Assembly: GCA_030789695.1 (NCBI GenBank)
Contig: CM061142.1
Coordinates: 356,599,486 to 356,663,485 of the forward strand
Source of the DNA: Scilla litardierei
Lineage: Eukaryota > Streptophyta > Magnoliopsida > Asparagales > Asparagaceae
Reading direction: 5' to 3'
Length of the DNA stretch: 64,000 nucleotides
Positions 54,298 to 64,000 of this stretch are shown here, in pieces. A program made the position numbers and the translations under genes. Position 1 is the first letter of the stretch. Every line of letters starts with the position of its first letter. The notes beneath the pieces were generated by a model, which was given only the letters and a program-made list of their open reading frames with translations, searched no databases and had not been told where the DNA came from.

Positions 54298-57117
54298 TGT
54301 AACGGTACGTTTTCGTTGTACTTTGTTCGTGCACGTGCTTTTGGCCGTGCACGTGTTTATTTTAGATTTTATTTGATTGTGAACACTTTTGTGTGATATG
54401 CCGTTGTGAACGTCTCTGAGAGTATTAAATAGTGGCACTATCTTGGAATGACACTTCTCGAGTCGTTTTTCCACAATTTAAACTTACTCGATGAGACGTG
54501 ACGATTCTCACTCTGACGGGAGACGTTTCTATTTTTAGTTTCGTCGTCCGACGTCGAATTTGAGATCCGTCTTCTTAGTTAGCTCACTTTCGTCATCACG
54601 ATCACCCCGATATTTATTTTATAATTTTTGGAGTTTATTTGACCACTTTTATATTTTTAACAAGTTTTATAATATTTTTTAATAATTAATTTATAAATTA
54701 TTTTCGGCCAAATAAAATTTATTTGAGTTTTAAACGTTTTAAAGAATTTTTGAGCCAATTTCCAGCTCATTTGGACCAGGTCAAACCCTTGGGTGAGTTG
54801 GAGAAGTTGAATTTCAAATTTCAAATTATTTTAAACTTCTAATCCTATTAGATTTAGCCCTAGACCAAGTCAACCCATCTACACTATATAAGCAACCCCG
54901 AGGAAGACCTATTTTTGCAAGAAATTAGCCCTAGCCTCTTCCAAAACCCAAATTGGACGTTGCGACGATTCGTCGCAACGTTGCGACATTCAGCCACCGC
55001 ACCGACCGAGAAAACCAACCAAATTTCCCCGCTCCTACCGCTAGCCGCCCCCGCATCCATCCCCGCTCGCATCGCAGCGCATCGCCCCGCTCCGTTCCCT
55101 CGGTCTGACCGAGGGCTTGGCCGCACCCCGCTCGCATCCCCGCTCCGCATCAACTCCGCACAGCGCCCGCACCAACCCCCGCCTTGTCGCCCCGCTCCGC
55201 ACAGCGCCCGACCGACCCGCATCCCCGCACCGACCGACGATTGCAACGCTGCAACGTTGCAACGTCGCAGCCCTCGCATCCAAGCACACGACCGACCCGC
55301 TCTACCGCTCCGATCGAAGGAGGCCCCCGCATCCGCTGCTGCGACCGACCCAAACGCTGCACAGCCCCGTTTCCCCGCAGCGACCGAGAGAATCTCCCGC
55401 ATTGGCTGGGTACGACCGAGAGCCATTCGTCGCAACCCCGCATCTGTCGCACCTCTTGCCTCCGTGGGCCCCCCAAGTTCTCCAGAGGTATTGTGGGTCC
55501 CCCAAAGGTCCATAGGACTACTGTGGGCCCGACCTAGGTGCGTTCTCTTCGACGATTTGTCGTGTACGACGTCGTAGCCCGTCGTCGCACGTGCTAGCTT
55601 TGGAATCTGGATTCGTCGCCCCGGTTGATTGCTCTGAAATTTCCAGCGAGGAATCTAATTGGAATCTGGACTTGGAGCGCGATCTTTTATTCCAACCCCC
55701 GGCGTCGCTACCCGATGCCGGTGTAGCTTTCGCGTCGTGTTGAGGTAACGCTTTGCACCCCTAGGACCCCCAACCCAATTGCATGCTAACCAAGACTAAA
55801 AATCAGTATTTTAAAGTATTTTAAATGTTTTAGAAATCACTAATCAAGATTAATAAAACGGATGTAGGCCGCTGGACTTGTGCACGTAGGAATCGTGACT
55901 TTGGACTCGTTGGACGGTGTTTTATTGACGTGATAGTTGCAGGCAAGTGAAACTTGCCAAATCTTTCTTAGGGCCATGTTTTTAGGCCACTTACTTGTTT
56001 TTAGCGTAAAAGAGACTAGTCAGTGAAATGATAGCTGGCTAGACGCCTACTTGATCTAGTTTGACAACGAAACTAGATCCGTCACCTAATTGATCTAGCT
56101 TGACAACGAAGTTAGATCCACCGCTTTAAACTTGTTGTTCATGCATACTAAACTGTCACGTTTACTTTTTTTACCGGTACGCTTTACTACTTGCCATGTC
56201 ATGTCATCCATGCATTGAATGTCGCATTCGTAGCACACGCTACACTACTTGTACTACTTGTCCGGCTAGGTGCACCCCTACGCCATACTTGTTTAAAACA
56301 CTTCCTGGCTCGTGGTCCAGAAGCGGGCCTCATGTGTTGGCTGAAAACCAATGCCCGATACACGTGGAGGGGTAGGGATAAACGGTCACTTGAGCTTAGG
56401 AGTTGGCCCGCGCAGCCACTCTAGTCAAAAGACGGAATCTCTGTGCACGAGGTGCTTACTTTACTTGTCTTGTACTTGTCTTGTGAATGTCATGACATGC
56501 TCGTACTTTACTTTACTTTACTTTACCTGTTGTACTCATTACTTTAACTGCCATGTCATTGCATCATGCTAGAACTGCTAGGTTGCTTTACTTTTACATA
56601 CTTCCAGTTTTCTTGCACAAGTCTTCCAGACTTGCTGACATGTGCCCCTTGCTCTTTTGGGTGTTACATGTTATACCCTGAGCCAGAGACAGTTACTGAG
56701 GACGAGGTGTTTGCTGACGCTGAGCCCGAGCCTACGTTCGTCGAGGAGTTCGAGGACACCGGAGACCAGTCTTAGAGACTGATTTTACTTGCTTTTGCTT
56801 TAGGTTGCTGTTAGTTGTCGGTGCTTGCACCATTGCTTTGTTTTCGTACTTTGTACTTTTGTTGGCAATGCTGGGCCTCTTTTAGACTCTTTTATTTTAG
56901 CCTGGTGGCTTTTCTGCGATGTTGAGATTTATTATTATGGATTTTCTGAGATGTTCTTTTGTCTCTTTTCGTTATTATTATCTTTGTTTCGTTTCGCGTT
57001 GCAAGGACCTGCAGTTAAAAGTGATTGACGCTTATCGGACTTGCGGCTTTGTAGCTTCAAGTCTGAGCGGACCTTCTCACGCTTCGCCTCCACGTTTTTG
57101 GGAAGCGGGGCGTGACA
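54298..57117 (+). repeat. T2 3' LTR
   Basis: 2820 bp, collinear with 46678-49508. TATATAA is at 54885-54891, the inverted repeat at 54957-54981 and twin hairpins at 56053-56118. It ends GCGTGACA, followed by AAGTA. Confidence 0.93.
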
Positions 57118-57122
57118 AAGTA

Positions 57123-58984
57123 TCAAGTAGTAGGGGTGACATGTAATGTCAAGTAACAAGTAAAGTACAAGGGATCACTCAACGAGTGCCCTATTGCCCT
57201 CAGGCTGTGTTCAAATATCAAGTACAAGGGATCACTCAACGAGTGCCCTATTGCCCTCAGGCTGTGATGAGCTCGTCTTCTGGAACACGAGCCAAAAAGT
57301 GTATTTGGAAAGGATGGTGCCCACGCAAGGTGGGTGCCTAGCCGGGATGAATGGTACAAGTATGTAGCGAAGCTACGCAATCACGATGAGTATTCAAGCA
57401 TGCAATGACATGAGCAGATATTCGCGTACCGTTAATTGTATTTAAACGTGGCAAGCAAAATGCAATGACATGAACATATTCGCGTACCATTAATTGAAAT
57501 TAAACATGGCAGTTATAATGCAATAACAGTTAAGGATGCATGGATGACATGAACAGTTAATACGCGTACCGTTAAGGGAAAGTAAACGTGACATACAAGC
57601 ATGATGAGGGTGACGGACCAAGCTTCGTTGTCAAGCTAGGTCAATGGCGTCTAGACGGCTATCCTTTCACTGTCTAGTCTCTTTTACGCTAAAGCAAGGT
57701 AAATGGCCTAAGACATGGCCTAAATCAAGGGATGCAAGTTTCACTTGCCTGATACCGGGATTGACGAGCAATAAAGATCGTCACTCAAGCTAACTACGGA
57801 ATGGATCACTGTTATGACAAAACAATCATTAGTGCAATGATTCTAAATAGGTTTCTTATTAGAACCCTAATCATCTAACAATCCATTTTATTAGGGTTTC
57901 ATAATGTCAATGTGGGTTATGCTAAAATTAAAGGAATCGAGTATTACCGCATAGGGAACGGGAGAATAACGCCGAGCAACCACGGCGACGGAAGAAACAC
58001 TCCGGGGAACCTAGGGTTCAGATCTGGAAATGATTTGAGAAGTTTGGAGAAATAGGGTTTTGGGGGATTTTGGGGATTTGATGGAGATTTGGGGAAGATG
58101 AGAGGTAGAATGAGTTGAGGGAGGGTTTGGATGATGGAGGATGAGCTTGGGATGAAGGATTAATGGTTTGAGGAAGATGGGGGCTCAATGGGGGAGAAAT
58201 TAGGGTTTTAGGTCATGAGGGAGGAGAAGAAAACGTTTGGAGGGGTATTTATAGAGTTTGGTGACGGCTAGGGCAAAACTAGGGTTTCCTGCACTGCTTA
58301 GTCGGTCAAAGAACAACTGTTGACCGACTAGTTTGAGAACTAGTCGGTCGGTTGACTAACGCAGACCGACTAAGTGTAAACAGTAGCTCTAGTCGAAAAC
58401 CTGAACTAAGAGTTAGTCGGTCCAAGGACAACTACTAACCGACTAGTTTGACATCTAGTCGGTCGATGAACGTTCTTAGACCGACTAAGAGTAAACAGTA
58501 ACTAGTGTCAAAAATAGTTGATGAGTTAGTCGGTTAAAGAAGTATTGCCGACCGACTAGTTTGCAACCTAGTCGGTCAACCAATGTTCTTAGACCGACTA
58601 ACGACAAACAGTAACTCCAGAATAATTTAGAAAGCCAACTAGTGGGTTCAAGAAGGTTTGCCGACCAACTGGATCGTCATCTAGTCGGTCGGTGGCCCTT
58701 CTTACACCGGCTAATTAGCACCAAAAGTTCCAATATGGAGCGCGGAGCTCCGGGATCAATTCCTAAGACTCCTAGGCTTGATCTAACAATAAAATATGAC
58801 CAATACGAAGCCCGTCACGAATGACTTGCTCCAAAATCGACGATCCTACGGAAGAAGCTAAGAAAACACGACGATATGATCGAAAATGAAAGTTATGGAG
58901 ACGAAAACCACATATAAGGAGAAAATTCATCAAAACATATAATATAATATAATAAATCCAGATACAAGAAAACCAGTCGTTACA
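57123..58984 (-). repeat. T3 5' LTR, outer part
   Basis: Continues from 46677 after the T2 insertion and matches 39375-41236. It contains the palindrome array (about 58298-58723), the TATA box (58247-58254) and the hairpin at 57616-57642. The TSD ACCCC follows at 58985-58989. Confidence 0.93.
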
Positions 58985-59300
58985 ACCCCTCGAGCCTTTT
59001 ATTTCGGATATTTTTCTTTTTGTTTTTGGGATTTTTGCAAACTCATGTAAACACGATGGAATGCAAAACACGATCAAAGATCGTTATTGGCTATATACAA
59101 ATATAAAAATAAAAAGATAGAATTTGGGACGTGGCTTAGTATCAGAATCTATGACCAACGCTACTCAAGTGGGTTATCCAAATTCTTTCGAATTACCATT
59201 CATTATGAAAATATGTCATTATTCACACAATCATGCAATTAGTCATTCAATCTTTAATTAATCATGCAACTTTACCTTAACTGTTTCGAGGATACTCATT
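58985..59300 (-). mobile_element. Right piece of Athila-like element A1
   Basis: The reverse complement is similar over its whole length to A2 at about 60590-60900, with shared landmarks CGAAACAGT, GGATAACCCA, TTTGTATATAGCCAA and TTTGCAAAAATCCCAAAAAC. Beyond about 59300 the similarity fades, so A1 is truncated or diverged there. Confidence 0.75.
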
Positions 59301-59466
59301 GTGGAGAAATGAAATCAAATCTTGAAATCAAATCAAATCATGAAACGGCATATTAAATCACATTAATCAAGGAAGTATCTCTAATTCATTCAATCCAGGA
59401 AAGTATCGTCTACCACTATTTATTTCATATACTTCTATAAACGATCCTCTCTGGAATACTTTAATT

Positions 59467-59694
59467 ATGATGGTAAAAATTTTGCAGCGAACTTATGCAT
59501 CATATTCTTTGCAGGGTACTGGTGGAGTCCTTGTAGGAATGCGGGAGAATTCATTGCTGGAGTTCGTTGGTGTTCGTGAAGGTATGCATCTGGCAGAGCC
59601 ACGGAAAGTTCAGTTGGACCAATTACATACACAGTTGAAGATTCTAGATCCACAGTTTGAATTAGGTGATACCAATCCAGTAATGTGGCAATAG
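59467..59694 (+). CDS. Small unidentified open frame
   Basis: The frame encodes GTGGVLVGMRENSLLEFVGV, then REGMHLAEPRKVQLDQLHTQ and DPQFELGDTNPVMWQ, and ends at TAG. Its composition looks like genuine protein and not a chance frame, but I do not recognise the family or connect it to Athila gag, pol or the env-like region. The N-terminal 15 residues before QGTGG are probably outside the original exon. It may be another captured or flanking gene fragment. No function is proposed. Confidence 0.35.
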   Translation: MMVKILQRTYASYSLQGTGGVLVGMRENSLLEFVGVREGMHLAEPRKVQLDQLHTQLKILDPQFELGDTNPVMWQ

Positions 59695-59699
59695 TGTAA

Positions 59700-61544
59700 A
59701 ATTTTATGCTTTCAATAATCTCGAATCCACTCGACAGCGAGAGGACCGTATAGGTTTACTGCTTTCTTAGTTAGTTAGAATAATTTACCCCCATGATGTC
59801 GGTAACAACATTTTACGCACCCCATACCATATGCTTTATTGATTGTCTTCTTCACATTATATTGATGTCTCACCCTTCTGCTCACAACCCATCGAGCACT
59901 TCTTTCATGACAAACTTACTTTCTTATTCATTTGACTTGATACGCTTGGCAAAGTCGTGATTTTATTGATCGAGTCAATGAACATGATTGTTTGGTTTAG
60001 CTTGGGGGAAGGCACTCTCATGCATCATTGCATGTTCATGTAGTTGCATTGGGATTTCAAGTAATTTAATTCATCATTTTCCATTCACCCCCTCATATTT
60101 ATCGTTGTTCCTGATAATTATCTTTTATGATCACATTGAGGACAATGTGTAGTTTAAGCTTGTGGAGTGCATTTCCATGCCATTTAGTTACATTAGTTGC
60201 ATTTTTACTTTATTTTTAGGATTTTTAGAATTTTCAAATTTTTTGCATCATATTTTTCAATTTTTCATCTTATTTTCGTTTTGTGTGCGTGTTCATGCAT
60301 CATATTGTGTGCTTGTTTTTCTTTTATTTCTTTTCTTTTCTTTTTTAAGACTAGAAATGTGTTTCCATAATTGCACTTTGTAGCTATGCACACTCTGCTG
60401 AGATTTTCTTTGCACACTCACGTAACATTTTTCTTGAGTCTTTATGCTTTAATAGTATATTTATATGATGGACTTTATCTTGAACTCTTAGTTGATATAG
60501 AGTTATTTCCTTGAGTAGATTGCCCTTTTCAATTTGCTTTTCCATAGCTGAGTTTATTTTTCCATAATATATATTCTCGAAACAGTCAAAAAGATTGCAT
60601 AAATTAATTATGAAAATGAATGAATTATTTGCATGATTTGAGTGATAACTAAGTACGTTTCATGAATGAGTATGATTCAAGAGAAATAGGATAACCCATG
60701 AAGCTTTAGTATTGATGAGTAGAAACTCTGATACTGAGCCCATGTCTAGATTCTATGCTTTTGCCATTTCTTTTGTATATAGCCAAATAAATGGTCAAAG
60801 ACCATCTTTGCATTCCATCGCGTTTACGTAAGTTTGCAAAAATCCCAAAAACAAAAATATAAAAAATGAAACAAAATTCCTAAATAAAAGGTCCTTGGTA
60901 TTCTTTGTAATCCGATGCTCTAAGATCACCTGATCTGGGATGCATAGATTGCTCCTTGCACTCCATTACGTTTATGCAAGTTTGCAAGACAAAAAGCCAA
61001 AAAAATAGTCACAAGTATAACAAAACAAAAATTCCATATCCTTATCTACATTTCTGTTTAGAATAAAGACATGGGCAGAGTTGAAGTGTTTCTAGGATTT
61101 GTGAAAAAGTATAGTGTAGTGATCTCTTAACTTCAATCGAATTCATTATCGCATTTCGTGAACTACAAATTTATATCTTGCATGCTTGGTATTTCATCAT
61201 GATTCATTTATGCTGGATAAAGAATCCGTTGTGGAGTTTCAATTTAAATTCTATGGATTGAGTATATTGTCTGGTAGGCTATGAAAGGATTTCTCCTCTA
61301 ATTTCATGTTAGTGTTGAGTTCTCTATACTTAAATGGAAATCCATAATATATGCATGATGATGGACTAGGATACTATGTGTAGATGTGCATTCACATTTA
61401 TTACTCAGTTGGTGTTGTGTTTGCTATATGAGATGAGGAAACGATCTTGTCACTCCTACTCTTTGCTTTCTTTTATTTTTATTCTCCGGTTTGCTCCTTG
61501 CTAGCCTTCCTCGAGAACGAGTAAGAGGTAAGCTTGGGGGATTT
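59700..61544 (+). mobile_element. 3' untranslated region of Athila-like element A2
   Basis: No gene is visible. Two purine-tract-like motifs (TAGCTTGGGGGAAGG near 60000 and TTGAGGACAATGTGTAGTTT near 60140) are typical, as I recall them, of the long 3' region of Athila elements. A block around 60815-60860 is partly repeated at 60950-61000 (GCATTCCATCGCGTTTACG versus GCACTCCATTACGTTTATG). The final purine tract AAGCTTGGGGGA is at 61530-61541. Confidence 0.65.
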
Positions 61545-62045
61545 TGATATGCCTGTATTTAACACATTTATTCTCATACATTCATATCATGTTTCACCCT
61601 CCAAATACCAATTTTTTCGATGAATATTTGGAACTATTTCACTTTCGGAGCGTTTATGTTGATTTCAGTGAATTTGGAGCAAACTGGAGCGATACGGTGC
61701 AATCTGAAGATGAAGCTATGATTGATGATGCAAGGGCAGCAAGAATACCCTTGGAAATGAGTTGAAAGCACCAAAAGGTAAGGAAGAAAGATCTATGAAA
61801 TTTGGAGCAAAGAAAAAGAAGAAACAAAGCTAAAACGCAAGAAACACCAAATATTTACGCACTACGTCCACCTTGTATTGATTTCTGCTGTCATTCCAAA
61901 GGCCATCTCGACCTGTGAATATTTTTCAATTATATTATACTTCATGACGGTTCCAACGCTGCCAAGAACGTGCAAAATGGAGGTCGGATAAATTTTCTAG
62001 AATTTCTGCAACAGGTAGCAGTGCTGAAATTTCACGTATCAGTGT

Positions 62046-62161
62046 CACTCGACCGAGTGAGATCTCACTCGGCCGAGTGACCAAAAAAATAGAATGCTGA
62101 TTTTTGGAGTTTCTACAGGAAGTTCCACTCGACTGAGTGACATTTCCACTCGGCCGAGTGA
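62046..62161 (+). promoter_or_regulatory. Four CACTCGACCGAGTG palindromes in A2 U3
   Basis: CACTCGACCGAGTGA (62046-62060) and TCACTCGGCCGAGTGA (62065-62080), then CCACTCGACTGAGTGA (62125-62140) and CCACTCGGCCGAGTGAG (62146-62161). Two pairs lie about 80 bp apart, with the TATA box about 85 bp further on. Confidence 0.8.
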
Positions 62162-62243
62162 GCCGACGGCCAGAATTCTGAAATTCTGTTATAACTAGGG
62201 TAAAGGGTATTTTGGTCAACTTTTTCTTCGCGATTTTGGGAAA

Positions 62244-62254
62244 CTATAAATACA
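62244..62254 (+). promoter_or_regulatory. TATA box of the A2 LTR
   Basis: ACTATAAATAC in a GC-poor promoter context, downstream of the palindrome pairs and about 700 bp into the LTR. Confidence 0.65.
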
Positions 62255-63269
62255 ACTTTGTAGCCTCATTGAGGGGCATTCCTATTATTTTTGGAGACTT
62301 TTTAGAGGCTAGGCCATACCCTAGGCCTCCTTTTGGTTCTAAAAGCTTGTATTTGGATTGGATTTCGTCATGAAATCTAAGTATCTTTGTTATCATTATT
62401 TGAATCTTTGGGTTGATATTTTTTTATACGCAAGAAATGTTTCGTATTGATTTATATATCATTATTGCTATGCTTGGTTGATTCTTTCTCTAGGGTAAAA
62501 GGATGAACCCTATAGATCTAGGGTTTGATATGTGAAATTGATTAAAACCCATGTTGCTAAACTTATTTTAGGGTTATATTATGGTTGATCTACTACGAAT
62601 ATCTAGGGATTTCTACTTAGATCTTGAGAGCTCGAGAGAGGATCTTGATCTATTGGAAGCCCTAGATATTTGATTTTGATCTATAATCGAGATATCCTGG
62701 AATTGGTGCGCGAGAGCGACCAAAACTAGCATCTTTATTATATTTCTATAACTATATTTGTCTGTACGACGGTAAGACGAATACGAACCATCATAATCTA
62801 GATTCGAATTCATGTTGCATGAGAGTGAACTTAAGCGAGGATTGAATTATATTGTCGATCATAATGCTAATAATTTAAACTAGGCTTGCACGAAAGCAAA
62901 GTTCTAGCTTAAGTTATTATAGACTTGCGTAGTGAGAGAGCGTGCACTAGTTCTCAATATAGTTGCGACGATTTCACCCAAAAATAAGAGTTAGTAATAT
63001 GGAAGTTCATATTCACATTGATACTCGAAAATCTATAGTGGGGATTCCCTAGTCCTAGACATTTTTATTGATTGAATTTACAACTGACATCTTTATCATC
63101 AACACCGACATCCATCACCATTGCCATTACATCATACCATAACTATCTCCACCGATAAACCTTCGTAGTCAAGCCAACCTAAGATAGAGTGGAGCCAATA
63201 CCACCTCACTGAGGATATGATACCCGCTTGACACTAGACCATGCACTTGCGGTAAAACTACGTTGTTTT

Positions 63270-64000
63270 GGGAGCATATCCCGACGCGATCATTGTTTTT
63301 GCTGTTGATAAGGCTGGCGGTTATAATATCCTGACGGTCTATAAGGCCCAGATGGCTTAAATCCATACTGCTACTGCTGTGGAGGTGGATCTTGCTGGGA
63401 TGGAGGTTGTGGCGGCCTTGGTTGAGCAGGTGGTTGTATGGCTCTGTTCGGGTTTCTATAGGAGAATCCTGGATGTGTCTTCCATGTCGGGTTGGACCAT
63501 TGCGGTCTTGGATTGCTCCCTTCACCTTTGACATAACTGATTTGCTCCACTGGTATGTTTGTTTCATCATAGGAACCTTCAATCGGAGTGTACACTTGCA
63601 CAGTGTAACCTTCACATGTCGCATAGACTGGAGCCTTTGAAGAAGAGGGAACGACGCTCAACCTTTGTTTAATTCGTGCAACTTGCTTAGAGAGGGACTC
63701 AAGTGGCACATCAAGATGTGTAGCTAACTTTATCTCAGAATGGCCCACACCAGTGCCTCTAGATGATGAGCATTCGTAGCTCCATTATTGGTTGTTGGAG
63801 GCCATCTGCTCCAAAAGTGATGTGGCCTCCTCGGGTAGCTTTGCCAATAGTGCGCCATTTTGTAGAGGTGTCAATACTCATTTTCGTGTCTGGCTACAAT
63901 CCGTTATAAAAACTCGGAATAAGGTCCCAAGCCTGAACACCCTGATGTGGGCATTGATGCTGAAGATCCTTGAAGCGTTCCCAAGCTTGGTAAAGAGATT
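63270..64000 (-). pseudogene. Athila-type gag, partial and broken
   Basis: From the window end the minus strand encodes SLYQAWERFKDLQHQC and VQAWDLIPSFYNGL, the hallmark of Athila/Tat Gag proteins, then a TAG (about 63893). A second piece (63748-63371) reads MGHSEIKLATHLDVPLESLS, VYTPIEGSYDET, then PQWSNPTWKTHPGFSYRNPN, the region before the Gag C-terminus. A proline/glutamine-rich tail follows to about 63300 with further stops. Orientation is opposite to A2, so this belongs to a different element truncated against the A2 LTR. It cannot make Gag. Confidence 0.8.

Larger units (their letters stand above)
46678..57117 (+). mobile_element. T2: complete Tekay/Del-like Ty3/gypsy element nested in T3
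   Basis: 10,440 bp with TSD AAGTA at 46673-46677 and 57118-57122. LTRs are 46678-49508 (2831 bp) and 54298-57117 (2820 bp), and the internal region is 49509-54297. It is closely related to T1 in the LTRs and to T3 in the proteins. The coding region is damaged: stops in gag and pol, one frameshift near the pol end, and a lost integrase catalytic Glu. Confidence 0.95.
38760..58984 (-). mobile_element. T3: Tekay/Del-like Ty3/gypsy element, split by T2
   Basis: The TSD ACCCC lies at 38755-38759 and 58985-58989. The 3' LTR is 38760-41236 (2477 bp), the internal region is 41237-46062, and the 5' LTR is 46063-46677 plus 57123-58984, which also sums to 2477 bp once T2 and one AAGTA copy are removed. 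T3 was about 9.8 kb before T2 arrived. It encodes Gag with two zinc knuckles and a pol of protease, reverse transcriptase, RNase H and integrase with a chromodomain-like tail. Pol is uninterrupted if two short introns are spliced. Gag carries one stop and one frameshift. Confidence 0.93.
61545..63260 (+). repeat. LTR of Athila-like element A2
   Basis: Begins TGATATGCC directly after the purine tract. Four palindromes lie at 62046-62161 and an ACTATAAATACA box near 62247. The likely end is near 63260, after the Athila-like CATGCACTTGCGGTAAAA (63232-63249). The end is not fixed by a TSD or a second LTR. Confidence 0.65.

Noticed and set aside
1..64000. tRNA, rRNA or intact host gene
   Set aside because: I found no cloverleaf-forming gene, no rRNA-like segment and no complete host reading frame with coherent exons.

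Overview
The window is nuclear DNA from a flowering plant. The evidence is plant-type Ty3/gypsy (Tekay/Del-like and Athila-like) and Ty1/copia retrotransposons, a Helitron 3' end, and fragments of plant genes with plant-like introns. I cannot name the species. There is no intact host gene. Almost everything is transposon nested in transposon, and matching target-site duplications (TSDs) let the order of insertion be read directly.

Layout. (1) 1-~1935: 5' part of a copia element on the minus strand (gag fragment, primer-binding site, LTR). (2) ~1976-3130: 3' LTR and 3' untranslated end of a minus-strand Athila-like element (A1). The same A1 region resumes at 38627-38759 and again at 58985-~59300, so everything between is inserted DNA. 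(3) ~3200-38626: a probable gene-capturing Helitron of about 12.6 kb without its own insertions. It ends in an 18-bp palindrome plus CTAG and carries exon fragments resembling plastid pyruvate kinase, an LRR receptor kinase, an RNA-recognition motif, ribosomal protein eS10 and an unidentified plant protein. It was hit twice: by a decayed copia element (CP1, 6996-13799, TSD TAAAC) and by a large non-coding element (T1, 22459-38464, TSD CATAT). (4) T1 has three LTRs and two internal regions (LTR-int-LTR-int-LTR) between one pair of TSDs. It has no gag or pol. (5) 38760-58984: a minus-strand Tekay/Del-like element (T3, TSD ACCCC). Its 5' LTR is split by a complete plus-strand relative (T2, 46678-57117, TSD AAGTA). 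(6) ~59300-63260: 3' end and LTR of a second Athila-like element (A2, plus strand), followed by a broken Athila-type gag on the minus strand to the window end.

How the parts relate. T1, T2 and T3 share LTR termini (TGTAACG...TGACA), the start of the leader, the polypurine tract and several stem-loops. T1 therefore looks like a non-autonomous partner that could use proteins from T2/T3-type elements. T3 keeps an uninterrupted pol once two short introns are removed. T2 is damaged by stops, a frameshift and a changed integrase catalytic residue.

The most unusual signals are: two GT-AG introns at identical places in the gag-pol of both T2 and T3; stem-loops with compensatory changes next to the polypurine tract and in the LTR; dense arrays of short palindromes in the U3 of several unrelated LTR families; two stem-loop arrays in the leader of CP1; and the three-LTR T1 tandem. 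All comparisons were made by eye.
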